Shown: piece by piece, positions 42,079 through 51,508 of the stretch
Layout: the number at the start of each line of letters is the position of its first letter
How positions within the stretch are numbered: the first letter of the stretch is position 1
Source of the DNA: Stagnihabitans tardus
GTDB taxonomy: Bacteria; Pseudomonadota; Alphaproteobacteria; Rhodobacterales; Rhodobacteraceae
Direction of reading: 5' to 3'
Assembly (NCBI RefSeq): GCF_009925085.1
Contig: NZ_JAABNR010000003.1
Coordinates: 186,001 to 250,000 of the forward strand
Length of the DNA stretch: 64,000 bases
Notes under the pieces: model-generated
The model's database searches: none
What the model saw: the letters and a program-made list of their open reading frames with translations, nothing else
What the model was told of the DNA's origin: nothing
Program-made: the position numbers and the translations under genes

Positions 42079-44025
42079 ATGCGAAAGGCCAGTGTTGTTG
42101 AAATGACGCCGTTGCGTTCCAGGTTGTTTGGTTTGGTTGAACGGCTAAGCCGCACGCACAAGCGGCTGGTCTTTCTGTCGATCGATATCCTGATCGTCGA
42201 ATGCGCGCTCCTGGCCACCCTGATGCTCGAGGCCTCCAGCCTCTGGCCGGGGGAGGAGCTTGCGCAAATCGGCGCGGTCTTCCTGTTCCTGCCGCCCGTG
42301 GCGGCGGCGCTTTCGACGGCGCTGGGCATCCCGAACATCCGGCTCAAGGCCTATGAGTCGCTGTCCTATACCCAGACCGCGAATTTCTCGGCGCTTCTGG
42401 TCGTCGCGCTCTGGGCCATGTTCGGCCTGAAGAACTTCCACTTCACCCTGATCGGCTATGCGCTGTTCGGGCTGACCTTCTTCATCGGCTCGGTTGGCGT
42501 GCGGCTGGCCATGCTGAACGCCTATCTCCTGGTGCTGCGCTGGGGGCAAAGGCGCTGGCGGGTGGCGATCTATGGGGCGGGCACCACGGGGGTGCAACTG
42601 GCCGCCGCGTTGAAGAATCACGAATCCATCGTCGTCGTGGCCTTTATTGACGACGATGAGGGGCAGCAGTCCATGACGATTGCGGGCCTCAAGGTCCATT
42701 CTCCCGACAAGATCGAACGCCTGGTCCGCGAGAAAGAGGTCGACCGCGTGCTTCTGGCCATGCCCTCGGCCTCGGCGCCCCGGCAGATGCAGATCGCGCA
42801 TCGGCTGCAAAGCCTGGGGCTGGATGTGCTGGCCCTGCCCTCCTTCGCGCAACTGGTGGGGACAGAGGCGCTGATCGACAACCTGGCGCCCGTCGTGCCC
42901 GATGCCTTCCTGGGCCGCCAGTCGGTCGATGACCAGATCACCACGGGCTCGACCGTCTATCCGGGCAAGTCGGTGATGGTGACGGGGGCGGGCGGCTCCA
43001 TCGGGTCCGAGCTTTGTCGCCAGCTCTTGGCGCTGAAGCCGCGCAAGCTGGTGCTGTTCGAGGTCTCCGAAAAGGCGCTTTACGACATCGACCGCGAGCT
43101 GCGTGAGCTGCCTGACTTTGCCGGGGTCGAGCTGGTGCCGCTCCTGGGCTCCATCACCGATTCGCGGGCGACGCGGACGGCGATGGCCGACCACGGGATC
43201 GAGGTCGTGATCCATGCCGCCGCCTACAAGCATGTGCCCCTGGTCGAAAGCAATCCGGTGGCGGGCATGTCGAACAACGTGCTGGGCACCCGAATCCTGG
43301 CCGACGCGGCCGAGGAATCGGGGGTCGAACGCTTCATCCTGATCTCGACCGACAAGGCGGTGCGGCCCACCAATGTCATGGGCGCCTCCAAGCGCATGGC
43401 GGAAATGGTCGTGCAAGACCTGGCCAAGCGCGCCACCCGCACCAGTTTCGCCATCGTGCGCTTCGGCAATGTGCTGGGGTCCTCGGGCTCGGTCGTGCCC
43501 TTGTTCAAGGAACAGATCCGCAAGGGCGGGCCGATCACCCTGACGCATGAAGACGTCACCCGCTATTTCATGACCATATCCGAGGCCGTGCAGCTTGTGC
43601 TGCTGGCGGGCTCTTTCCCGGTGGGCGGGGCCGAGGCCGATGTCTTCGTCCTGGACATGGGCAAGCCCATGCGCATCCGCGACCTGGCCGAGCAGATGAT
43701 TCTCGCCGCCGGCTATCGCGTGCGGGACGAGGCCAACCCCGATGGCGATATCGAGATTCGCATGATCGGCCTGCGCCCCGGTGAAAAGTTGCATGAGGAA
43801 TTGCTGATCGGCGCGGGGCTTCTGACGACGCCCCATGCCAAGATCCTGCGGGCGCGCGAACGCAGCCTGACCGAGCTGGACATGGCCAAGGCCTTGCAAT
43901 CCTTGCGTCATGCCACGGCGACCGGCGATGCCCAGGCCGCCCGCGCCGTCGCCGCCGCCTATGTCGAGGGTTTTGGCGGCATCGCCGAGGGGCAATCCCC
44001 GGTTTTCGCGGACCGCCTGCCCTAG
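42079..44025 (+). CDS. membrane nucleotide-sugar 4,6-dehydratase, FlaA1/WbpM/CapD-like
   Basis: A 648-residue protein. Four membrane helices lie at about residues 20-150. An NAD-binding-like domain is RVAIYGAGTTGVQLAAALKN, and the catalytic short-chain dehydrogenase domain is SVMVTGAGGSIGSELCRQLL with the active-site region STDKAVRPTNVMGASKRMAE. As in WbpM and PglF, the usual catalytic tyrosine is replaced by methionine (VMGASK). It converts UDP-GlcNAc to a 4-keto-6-deoxy sugar. ATG 42079 is taken as start; a GTG at 42037 could extend it. Confidence 0.92.
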   Translation: MRKASVVEMTPLRSRLFGLVERLSRTHKRLVFLSIDILIVECALLATLMLEASSLWPGEELAQIGAVFLFLPPVAAALSTALGIPNIRLKAYESLSYTQTANFSALLVVALWAMFGLKNFHFTLIGYALFGLTFFIGSVGVRLAMLNAYLLVLRWGQRRWRVAIYGAGTTGVQLAAALKNHESIVVVAFIDDDEGQQSMTIAGLKVHSPDKIERLVREKEVDRVLLAMPSASAPRQMQIAHRLQSLGLDVLALPSFAQLVGTEALIDNLAPVVPDAFLGRQSVDDQITTGSTVYPGKSVMVTGAGGSIGSELCRQLLALKPRKLVLFEVSEKALYDIDRELRELPDFAGVELVPLLGSITDSRATRTAMADHGIEVVIHAAAYKHVPLVESNPVAGMSNNVLGTRILADAAEESGVERFILISTDKAVRPTNVMGASKRMAEMVVQDLAKRATRTSFAIVRFGNVLGSSGSVVPLFKEQIRKGGPITLTHEDVTRYFMTISEAVQLVLLAGSFPVGGAEADVFVLDMGKPMRIRDLAEQMILAAGYRVRDEANPDGDIEIRMIGLRPGEKLHEELLIGAGLLTTPHAKILRARERSLTELDMAKALQSLRHATATGDAQAARAVAAAYVEGFGGIAEGQSPVFADRLP

Positions 44026-44099
44026 ACCAAGGCTCGCGCTTGGACATTTGCCGCCGCCGCCGCTAAGATGGAGCGGCTTCGGTGAGGAAAGGGTATTTC

Positions 44100-46253
44100 G
44101 TGTCGCAGTTGAGACTCTCGGTCGCCCGATTGCTGGGGGGCGTGGCGCTGGCCTGCATGGCAAGCGCGACCGGGGCCGAGATGGTGCCTTCGGTCAACAT
44201 GATCGGCAACACCGGCCTGATCGACATGCCCTCGGGCGACATGCAGCCCGATGGCTTCATCACGGTCGACAGCTCGCGCATGGGGCCGATCTTCCGCTAC
44301 TCGATTGCCGCCCAGTTCACCCCGCGCCTGACCGGAACCTTCCGCTATATCGGCATCCGCAACTGGAACGACGCGTTTTGCCCGGGGCCGCAATGTCTTG
44401 GCGTCAACAGCTTCGAGACCTATTACGACCGCAACTTCGACATCAGCTACCAGATCCTGACCGAGGGGCGCTATCGTCCGGCCCTGTCCATCGGGCTTTT
44501 GGATTTCGCGGGCACCGGGATCAATGCGGGCGAGTATGTGGCGGCGACCAAGACCTTCGGCGACCGGCTGAAGGTGACGGCGGGCCTGGGCTTCGGGCGC
44601 CTGGCCACCTACAACCCGATTGCGACGCTGGGCACCCGTCCCAAGGCCTCTTTCGGCATGGGCGGCAAGCCGAACTATGACCTGTGGTTCCGCGGCGATG
44701 TCGCGCCCTTTGGCGGGATCGAATATGCGATCAACGACAAGTGGCGCGCCAAGGTCGAGTATTCCTCGGATGCCTATAGCGAAGAGGCCGGGGTGCGCGG
44801 CACCTTCCGCCGCTCCAGCCCTTTCAACTTCGGGATCGAATACCAGCCGAGCCGCGCGTTCCACCTGGGCGCCTATTACATGTATGGCGATCAGATCGGC
44901 ATGAACCTTGCCATCTCGATCAACCCGAACCAGAGGCCGACGGGCAACCTCGCAGGCCCCGCGCCCTATCCGGTCCTGCCCCGCCCCTCACCGCAGTCCG
45001 ATCCGGGCGCTTGGGTCACCGGCTGGACCGAGACCGAGGGCGTGAATGCCAGCTATCTGACGGCATTGCAGAATTACATCGACCGCGACCTGGGCATCAT
45101 CATCGAAAGCCTGGACGTGACCGATGACCGGGTGCAGGTGCGCTACCGCAGCTCGGCCTATGATGCGGCCTCGCAGCCCATCGGGCGGATCGCGCGGGCC
45201 CTGACCTATGTCGTCCCCGCCTCGATCGAGGTCTTCGAGCTGGTGCCGCTGGAAAACGGCATGGCGGCGACCAAGGTCGTGATCTACCGCAGCAACCTCG
45301 AGAAGTTCGAGGGCGAGCTTGGCGCCGGTCCCGCGCTCTTGATCCGCAGCCATATCCAGGAGGCCGGCACGCCGCCCGAGGGGATGGCGACCAACCCCGA
45401 CCTTTACCCGCGCTTCACCTGGTCCATCGTCCCCACGGGCGAGACGCGGACCTTCGACCCGGCCGACCCGTTCCAGATCAACATCGGCGCCAGGGCCAAT
45501 TTCCGGCTGGAACCCGCGCCGGGCCTGATTTTCGCGGGCTCCGTGGTCAAGACGCTGAGCCAGGGGATCACCAACGACCGCAAGAGCAATTCGGTCCTGC
45601 CCCATGTGCGGACCGAGGCTTCCTCGTACCAGGTCGTCAAGACTCCGGTCGTCGATTCGCTGACGGCGGCCTATTACGCCCGGCTCGGCCCCAATCTCTA
45701 TGGCCGCGTGACGGCGGGTTATCTTGAGCGGATGTTCGGCGGCGTCTCGGCCGAGATGCTGTATCGGCCCGAGGGCAAGGCCTGGTCCCTGGGGATCGAG
45801 GCCAATTACGTCGCGCAGCGCGACCTTGACGGCATGCTGGGCTTTGACCATTTCGACTATTCCGTCGCGACCGGCCATGTCTCGGGCTATCTCGACATGG
45901 GGCGCGGCTACAATCTGCAACTGGATGTGGGGCGCTACCTGGCGGGGGATGTCGGCGCGACCCTGACGCTGAGCCGCGAATTCGCCAATGGCTGGCGCAT
46001 GGGTGGCTTTGCGACGCTGACCAATGTCTCGGCGGCGGATTTCGGCGAGGGCTCTTTCGACAAGGGCATCTACGTGCATATCCCGACGAACTGGTTCCTC
46101 GGCCGCCCCAGCCGGTCGCAGCGCAACCTCGTCATCCGCCCGATCCAGCGCGACGGCGGTGCCAGGCTGGCGGTCGAGGGCCGCCTGTATGAGACCCTGC
46201 GGGACTATGACGCCGCACGAATCACGGCGGATTGGGGGCGCGTGTGGAAATGA
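44100..46253 (+). CDS. YjbH-domain exopolysaccharide outer-membrane protein
   Basis: A 717-residue protein with a signal peptide (RLLGGVALACMASATGAE) and a beta-rich body of the YjbH (DUF940) family: NMIGNTGLIDMPSGDMQPDG, GTFRYIGIRNWND and repeated aromatic-ended strands (VAPFGGIEYAINDKWRAKVE). In E. coli YjbH/GfcD is an outer-membrane component needed for group-4-type capsule export. GTG 44100 was preferred over GTG 44082 because AGGAAAGGG lies six bases before it. The stop overlaps the YjbF start by four bases (ATGA). Confidence 0.9.
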   Translation: MSQLRLSVARLLGGVALACMASATGAEMVPSVNMIGNTGLIDMPSGDMQPDGFITVDSSRMGPIFRYSIAAQFTPRLTGTFRYIGIRNWNDAFCPGPQCLGVNSFETYYDRNFDISYQILTEGRYRPALSIGLLDFAGTGINAGEYVAATKTFGDRLKVTAGLGFGRLATYNPIATLGTRPKASFGMGGKPNYDLWFRGDVAPFGGIEYAINDKWRAKVEYSSDAYSEEAGVRGTFRRSSPFNFGIEYQPSRAFHLGAYYMYGDQIGMNLAISINPNQRPTGNLAGPAPYPVLPRPSPQSDPGAWVTGWTETEGVNASYLTALQNYIDRDLGIIIESLDVTDDRVQVRYRSSAYDAASQPIGRIARALTYVVPASIEVFELVPLENGMAATKVVIYRSNLEKFEGELGAGPALLIRSHIQEAGTPPEGMATNPDLYPRFTWSIVPTGETRTFDPADPFQINIGARANFRLEPAPGLIFAGSVVKTLSQGITNDRKSNSVLPHVRTEASSYQVVKTPVVDSLTAAYYARLGPNLYGRVTAGYLERMFGGVSAEMLYRPEGKAWSLGIEANYVAQRDLDGMLGFDHFDYSVATGHVSGYLDMGRGYNLQLDVGRYLAGDVGATLTLSREFANGWRMGGFATLTNVSAADFGEGSFDKGIYVHIPTNWFLGRPSRSQRNLVIRPIQRDGGARLAVEGRLYETLRDYDAARITADWGRVWK

Positions 46254-46921
46254 TGCGCAAGCTGGTCATGATTCTGGCGCTGGGCCTGTCGCTTCAGGGC
46301 TGCGGCAACACGCCTGACCGTGCCGACGCGGCGGTCTCGCTGAAGGCCATTGCCCGGATTCCCGCGCTCTTGGCGCAGCGGAGCGCGGGTGACGTCGATC
46401 CGGCGCAACTGGCCACGCTGCGCGAGGCGCTGGAGGCCGATGGCCAGCCGGTGATCAGCGTGGCGCTGCCGGGGCTGAAATATGCCTCGCTGATGGCGCC
46501 CTATTACCCGTCCAGGGACGCCATGACCTGGTCAAGCCCCGGCTATGAGACCGTGACGCTGAAGGACGGGATTTTGCAGTCCTCACGCGGGTTTGGGCCC
46601 GATCTGATGGCCTCGGCCGGGCCGGGCATCGCGCAGGTCTCCGCCGCCTCGGGCAGCGTCCACCGGGTCTATGAATACCTGAACGGGCTCGATGTGCCGG
46701 TGCAGATGGATTACGACTGCGACTTCGCGGCGGGCGGGGCGCAAAGGGTCACGGTCCTGGATCAGGTCTATGACACGCGCCTGGTGGTCGAGACCTGTTA
46801 CAAGGGCGCGGACCGCTTCGAGAATCGCTACTGGTTCGACAAGGGTGGAAAAATCAGGCAGTCCGAGCAAAGACTGTCGCCTGGAACGGCACCCATGCTG
46901 ATTCAGCGGATTGTGGATTGA
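46250..46921 (+). CDS. YjbF/GfcB-family exopolysaccharide lipoprotein
   Basis: A 223-residue lipoprotein (lipobox LQGC near residue 17). The GfcB/YjbF features are VISVALPGLKYASLMAPY, TWSSPGYETVTLKDGIL and VYEYLNGLDVPVQMDYDC. It would form part of the polysaccharide export machinery in the outer membrane together with YjbH. It overlaps the YjbH gene by four bases and precedes a YjbE-like small protein by 76 bases. E. coli has yjbE-F-G-H; here the order is H-F-E and no YjbG/GfcC is seen. Confidence 0.9.
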   Translation: MMRKLVMILALGLSLQGCGNTPDRADAAVSLKAIARIPALLAQRSAGDVDPAQLATLREALEADGQPVISVALPGLKYASLMAPYYPSRDAMTWSSPGYETVTLKDGILQSSRGFGPDLMASAGPGIAQVSAASGSVHRVYEYLNGLDVPVQMDYDCDFAAGGAQRVTVLDQVYDTRLVVETCYKGADRFENRYWFDKGGKIRQSEQRLSPGTAPMLIQRIVD

Positions 46922-46997
46922 ATTTGAACGAAACGGCTTATCAAGCCTGTCCGTTCGTGCTATCCCGGAACAAAGTGAAATGCTGAGGAGTGTAACA

Positions 46998-47210
46998 ATG
47001 AAAAAGTTTGTCGTTCTGGCGACTGCCGTGGTGTTGGCCTCTTCGGCCGCCTTTGCTCAAACCACGCCGACCCCGCCGGCTCCGCCTGCCCCGGCTCCGG
47101 TCGCGCTTGCTGGTGGTCTTCCGCTGGCTGCCTTGGCCGTGATTCCGCTGGCTCTGCTGGCCGTTCTGGGCGGTTCCTCGTCCACGACCACGACCACGGG
47201 CACCAACTGA
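46998..47210 (+). CDS. small secreted Thr-rich protein, YjbE/GfcA-like
   Basis: A 70-residue protein: signal peptide MKKFVVLATAVVLASSAAFA, a Pro-rich spacer (TTPTPPAPPAPAPVA), a hydrophobic core GGLPLAALAVIPLALLAV and a Thr-rich end GGSSSTTTTTGTN. The Thr tail is like that of E. coli YjbE/GfcA, and its place next to YjbF and YjbH supports the match. GAGGAG lies ten bases before the ATG. A strong terminator follows. It shares overall design (signal, spacer, GGL plus hydrophobic core) with the two small proteins at 34480 and 34893. Confidence 0.8.
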   Translation: MKKFVVLATAVVLASSAAFAQTTPTPPAPPAPAPVALAGGLPLAALAVIPLALLAVLGGSSSTTTTTGTN

Positions 47211-47234
47211 TCGCCACTGTGGCATGAGACTTTT

Positions 47235-47271
47235 GGGCAGACGCATTCACTTGCGTCTGCCCTTTCCTTTT
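47235..47271 (+). terminator. rho-independent terminator after YjbE-like gene
   Basis: Perfect 10-bp stem GGGCAGACGC / GCGTCTGCCC, 8-base loop, then TTTCCTTTT. It ends the exopolysaccharide operon. Confidence 0.9.
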
Positions 47272-47282
47272 GAAGGTGACCC

Positions 47283-48110
47283 GTGCTGAGCCGCTTCCTG
47301 CCGCCCCGCGTCATCGCAGCGGGCTGGAACCTCTACCGAAGGGTGGAACAGGCCGAATTGAGCCTGATCTCGGCCGGTGTGGCCTTCTTCGGCTTCCTGG
47401 CGCTGTTCCCGGCAACGGCGGTGATCATCGCCATCTGGGGGGCCTGGTATGACCCTGCCATCATCGAGAAACAGATCGACGTCCTGCGCCCCGTCCTCCC
47501 GCCCGAGGCGTTGAGCCTGATCCATGTCCAGGTTCGCGCCCTGGTCTCGGTCAGCGGTGCGCCCCTGGGCTGGGCGACGGCGATCTCGACACTCTTTGCG
47601 CTCTGGTCGGCGCGGGCTGGAGTGGACGCGCTGATCCGCGGGTTGAACGCGATCCACCGCCTGCCGAACCGGACCACCGGGCATCACCACCTGAGAGCGC
47701 TGGTCCTGACGCTGGCCCTGATGGGTTTGGCGCTGGCGGCGATGCTGGCGACCGTCGTGGCGCCCCTGGTCATCGCGGTCTTGCCCCTGCCGGGAGATGA
47801 TGCGGTTCTTCTGCACCGCGCCAACCTGGCCCTGGGCGTCTTCCTCGTGCTGATCTCGATCTCGCTGGCCTATCGCTTTGGCCCGAACCACCGCGTGAAG
47901 CCCCGGCTCTTCACCACGGGGCTTTGGGTCGCCGTCGGACTCTGGGCCCTGGCGGCGCGGCTCTTCATGCTCTACCTGGCCAATTTTCCCAGCTATAACA
48001 AGGTCTACGGCACGATCGGCGCGGTCGTCATCCTGCTGATGTGGCTCTACGCCAGCGCCTTTTCGGTGCTGTTGGGCGCGGCGGTCGATGCCGAGCGGCG
48101 GCGTCAGTAG
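47283..48110 (+). CDS. YihY/BrkB-family inner-membrane protein
   Basis: A 275-residue polytopic membrane protein with about six helices. Family features are SLISAGVAFFGFLALFPA near the N terminus, WSARAGVDALIRGLNAIH and the C-terminal IGAVVILLMWLYASAFSVLL. Function is unproven; the older RNase BN label is incorrect. The start is GTG 47283, right after the upstream terminator. Its last seven bases overlap the convergent tamB gene. Confidence 0.9.
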   Translation: MLSRFLPPRVIAAGWNLYRRVEQAELSLISAGVAFFGFLALFPATAVIIAIWGAWYDPAIIEKQIDVLRPVLPPEALSLIHVQVRALVSVSGAPLGWATAISTLFALWSARAGVDALIRGLNAIHRLPNRTTGHHHLRALVLTLALMGLALAAMLATVVAPLVIAVLPLPGDDAVLLHRANLALGVFLVLISISLAYRFGPNHRVKPRLFTTGLWVAVGLWALAARLFMLYLANFPSYNKVYGTIGAVVILLMWLYASAFSVLLGAAVDAERRRQ

Positions 48111-51100
48111 TCCTTTTTCAAGAAGATCCCGGCGCCCGAATTGCCCTCGGTATCGACCTTTGCCTTCAGCGTGATATGCCGCGCCACATCCAGGTTCAGG
48201 CTGATGTCGCTCTTGCCCGCGCTGTCCACGGTGACCTCGGAATAAATGTTCTCGCTCAGATACTTGCCCGCCGTCAGGCTGCCCCCGCCCGCGCCATCGG
48301 TCTGGACGTCCAGGTTGTCCAGCCCGGTCTTGGCGCGGATCTTGCCCATGATCCCCTCGCCGCCGCGCCCCGAAAGCGTCGCCACCGCCGAGGCCAGTTG
48401 CGCCGCCTGGAAGGCCGAGACGGTCTCGAGGCTGCGGCCAAAGAGCAGCTGGGCCAGGACCTCTTCCTGCGGCAGGGCCGGTGAGGAGGTAAAGGCCACC
48501 TCAGGCGCCGTGGCCGGGCCGTCGACCGTGACGATGGCGGTGATGTCCGAGGCCTCGACCGAGGCCACGACATGGACCATCGGGATCAGCGCGCCTTGCA
48601 GGTCCAGGGTGGCCTCGGACAGGGTCATGCGACGGCCAAGGATATCCATCCGACCGCGCAGAAGCGTAAAGCCCCCGGTCGGCACCATGGCCTGGGTCGT
48701 CCCACCCAGGGTCAGCCCGCCGCCGAGTTCCGCATCCAGACCCCGTCCGCGCAAGAAGACCTGGTTCGGCGCCGTGATCCGCAGGTTCAGCCCATAGGCC
48801 GGGCCCGAGGCGCCCTTGGCGTCCGCCGAATCCCCCTCCGCCCGCGCCCTTGTCGCCCGCACGGCTGCCGAATCGCCCCTGTGGGTCAGCCCCTCCAGCG
48901 GGGTCGCCGTGGCCAGCGTCGAGGGGATGCGCAGCTCGGTCCGGCCAAGGCTCAGGTTCCCGGTGATCGAGGCGCCCCCCAGGGCCGGGCCACGAAAGGC
49001 CATCTCTCCGCCCACCGTGGTTTCGTAAAGCTGCGGGTCGCGCAGCTTTACCCCGGCCAATTTGATAGCCAGATCAGCGGTATAGGGCGCCGCGAGCCCC
49101 AGGCTCCCGGTCACCCCCGCCGTGCCTCCGGTGGTCACCTGGGCCTCGGCGCGCAATGTCGCCCGCCCACCCGCCAGTTGCACCGAGCCCGCCATCCCGG
49201 TCAGGCCAAAGGGCAGCGCGGGGTCGGCAAAGCGCCCATCGCTCAGCTGCGCCGTCCCCGAGAGCCCCGCCAGCGACATGTCCCCCAGCGCCAGGTCAAA
49301 GCGCAGCCCGCCCGAGACCGACCTTGGCCGCAGGAAAGGATTGGCCAAGGCCGCCGCCGCCGTGCCCTTGATCGTCAGCCGGGTCCCGAGCCGACCCGCG
49401 ACCTGGGCCGCGATATGCCCCGGCCCCTGGACCTTCAGGTCCAGCACCGCGCCCTCCTGCCACCCCGCCTTGCCCGCAAGGGTCACAGGCCCCGGAAACT
49501 CCGGCACGAAAAGCCCAAGATTGGCCAGCCGGGCGGTGACTTGCAGCCCTTCGAGCGGCCCGGCGGCCTGGGCGGAAAGCTGATCGGCTTTCAGATCAAA
49601 GGCTTGCAGAACCAGGGCTCCATCCGAGACCGTCGCCTCCAGGCTGATGACCGAGGCGCCCCGCAGAAGCTTGTCCACCTCGGCCTGGCCGATGCCAAGA
49701 TCCTGCCCGGTCAGCTTGGCGCTCGCACTGCCCTGCGCGGGCGTGCCCGTGACCTGGACCTGCGCCGCCAAGGACCCCTTGCGCCCGATCACCGCAAGGT
49801 CCGCCAAGGCCACGCTGCCGGTCAGATCGCTGCCCGCGCTGGCCACCTTGCCCGAGAGATTGGCCGAAAGCCCCCCCGCCACGGCCACCAGCCGCCGCAG
49901 CGTGATCCCGGTCTCGTCCCGCAGGGCCGAGACCTCGATCCGGCTCTCCCCCGCCAGAAGCGCATCCGCCTCGGCCTGACCGACCGTCAGCGCCCGGCCC
50001 TCCAGCGTGCCGGTCAGGTCGAACCCCCCGGTCAGCGCCTGAACGCTGCCCGCCAGGTCAAACGTCACCGCCCCCGACAGCCCCGGCTGATAGCCCGAGA
50101 TCCGCGTCAGGTCGTCGATCCGCCCCGAGGCCTGGCCGTTGAAGACCCCGTCCAGCCCGATCCGCCCGAGCGTCGCCAGCGACAGGCCCGGTGCCGTCAG
50201 CCCCAGGTTCTCGACCGTCAAGCCGTTGTCATCGCTGTGAAACCGCGCCGAGGCCGCGACCTCGGACCCCAAGGCGCGGTCCAAGGCCGGGTCCGTCGCC
50301 TTCAACCCCTTGGCCGTCACCTCGGCCGTGCCGTCGAAGACCCCCTCGGCCAGGTCGCCCTCGGCGCTGACCGCGATCTCGGTGGCAGCAAGGCTGGCGG
50401 TGACAAGCCCGTTCAGCCTGGCGGAAAGCGTCCAGTCCTGCCCCGCCGTGATATCGTGATACAGCTGAAGCGTGCCCCCGGTGACCGTCACCGGAGCACT
50501 CAAGGGCAGGGTCACCGCCCCGCCACCCATCCCAAGCTTCCCCGTCAGGTCCAAAAGCTCCGGCCGCCCGCCCGGGGCAAAGCGCGCCCGCCCCTCCAGC
50601 GTCAGCGCCGCCGATTGCAGCGCCAGGCTGTCCAGCACCAGGCCCGAAGCCCCCTGAGACCCCTTGACCTGCAAAGCTACATTCGGCCCGAAGAAGGCAG
50701 CGTATTCCGGCAGGAAGACCGGCGTCGGATCGCCCGCAAGGATCGCCGAAAAGGCCCCCTCCTTCAGCGTCACCAAGCCCCCCAGTCGCGTCGCCCCATC
50801 GGTCGACAGGTTCACCTGGGCGGTAAAGTCCGACAGCGGCCCCGTCCCCGCGATCCGCAGGCTGGTCGAGGGCGCGCCCGGCACGCCCAGCTTCCGCGCC
50901 GCGATCCCGCCCGCAGCCTCCGCCGCATCGAGGTCCAGCGACAGGACGCCATCCGCATTGCCATAGCTCGCCGCGACGCGGACATGGCCCTCGGCATCTG
51001 TCCGCGTCAGGTCCAGGTGACCGGTGCCCGCACCGCCCTCCAAGGTCAGGTTGGCCGTCAGGCTGGCCGTCAGCTCTTCGCCCAGGACCGGGGCGCCGAG

Positions 51101-51508
51101 CCGGATGACCTCCGCAGAGACCCCCGCCACCGAGACCGAAACCGGCAGTTCGGGCAGGGAGAAGCCCCCCGCCTCGGCCGTGGTGCCTTCACCCTCGGGC
51201 AGGCGGGCGAGATCGATTTCCTTTGCCGTCAAGGCATTGACCTCGACCCGCCCCGACAAAAGCGCCGAGCGGCTCCAGTCCAAAGTCACCCCGGTCAGGG
51301 TCAGCCAGACGCCCTGGTCGTCGGCGATGGTCAGGCGTTCGAGGCTGGCCTGGGAGGACAAAGCCCCCTTAAACCCATCGATCTCGACCTTGCGCCCCGC
51401 GCCCGAGAGGTTGTCTTGCAGCCAGTTGACGATCCAGCCCTTGTCCTCGGCGGCATCGGCCAGGCCCATTTGCGGCACAAGGCACAGAAGGAGAGCGAGT
51501 TTGCGCAT
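48104..51508 (-). CDS. tamB: translocation and assembly module protein TamB
   Basis: A 1134-residue protein with an N-terminal signal or anchor (LALLLCLVPQMGLADA) and a long repetitive beta-rich body (for example TAKGLKATDPALDRALGSEV) typical of AsmA-like, lipid-channel-forming proteins. The C-terminal DUF490 region contains FTLLRGRMDILGRRMTLSEA, SPALPQEEVLAQLLFGRSLE and LSENIYSEVTVDSAGKS. TamB spans the periplasm, helps insert outer-membrane proteins and probably carries phospholipids. The start overlaps the tamA stop by one base. Confidence 0.92.
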   Translation of the reverse strand: MRKLALLLCLVPQMGLADAAEDKGWIVNWLQDNLSGAGRKVEIDGFKGALSSQASLERLTIADDQGVWLTLTGVTLDWSRSALLSGRVEVNALTAKEIDLARLPEGEGTTAEAGGFSLPELPVSVSVAGVSAEVIRLGAPVLGEELTASLTANLTLEGGAGTGHLDLTRTDAEGHVRVAASYGNADGVLSLDLDAAEAAGGIAARKLGVPGAPSTSLRIAGTGPLSDFTAQVNLSTDGATRLGGLVTLKEGAFSAILAGDPTPVFLPEYAAFFGPNVALQVKGSQGASGLVLDSLALQSAALTLEGRARFAPGGRPELLDLTGKLGMGGGAVTLPLSAPVTVTGGTLQLYHDITAGQDWTLSARLNGLVTASLAATEIAVSAEGDLAEGVFDGTAEVTAKGLKATDPALDRALGSEVAASARFHSDDNGLTVENLGLTAPGLSLATLGRIGLDGVFNGQASGRIDDLTRISGYQPGLSGAVTFDLAGSVQALTGGFDLTGTLEGRALTVGQAEADALLAGESRIEVSALRDETGITLRRLVAVAGGLSANLSGKVASAGSDLTGSVALADLAVIGRKGSLAAQVQVTGTPAQGSASAKLTGQDLGIGQAEVDKLLRGASVISLEATVSDGALVLQAFDLKADQLSAQAAGPLEGLQVTARLANLGLFVPEFPGPVTLAGKAGWQEGAVLDLKVQGPGHIAAQVAGRLGTRLTIKGTAAAALANPFLRPRSVSGGLRFDLALGDMSLAGLSGTAQLSDGRFADPALPFGLTGMAGSVQLAGGRATLRAEAQVTTGGTAGVTGSLGLAAPYTADLAIKLAGVKLRDPQLYETTVGGEMAFRGPALGGASITGNLSLGRTELRIPSTLATATPLEGLTHRGDSAAVRATRARAEGDSADAKGASGPAYGLNLRITAPNQVFLRGRGLDAELGGGLTLGGTTQAMVPTGGFTLLRGRMDILGRRMTLSEATLDLQGALIPMVHVVASVEASDITAIVTVDGPATAPEVAFTSSPALPQEEVLAQLLFGRSLETVSAFQAAQLASAVATLSGRGGEGIMGKIRAKTGLDNLDVQTDGAGGGSLTAGKYLSENIYSEVTVDSAGKSDISLNLDVARHITLKAKVDTEGNSGAGIFLKKDY

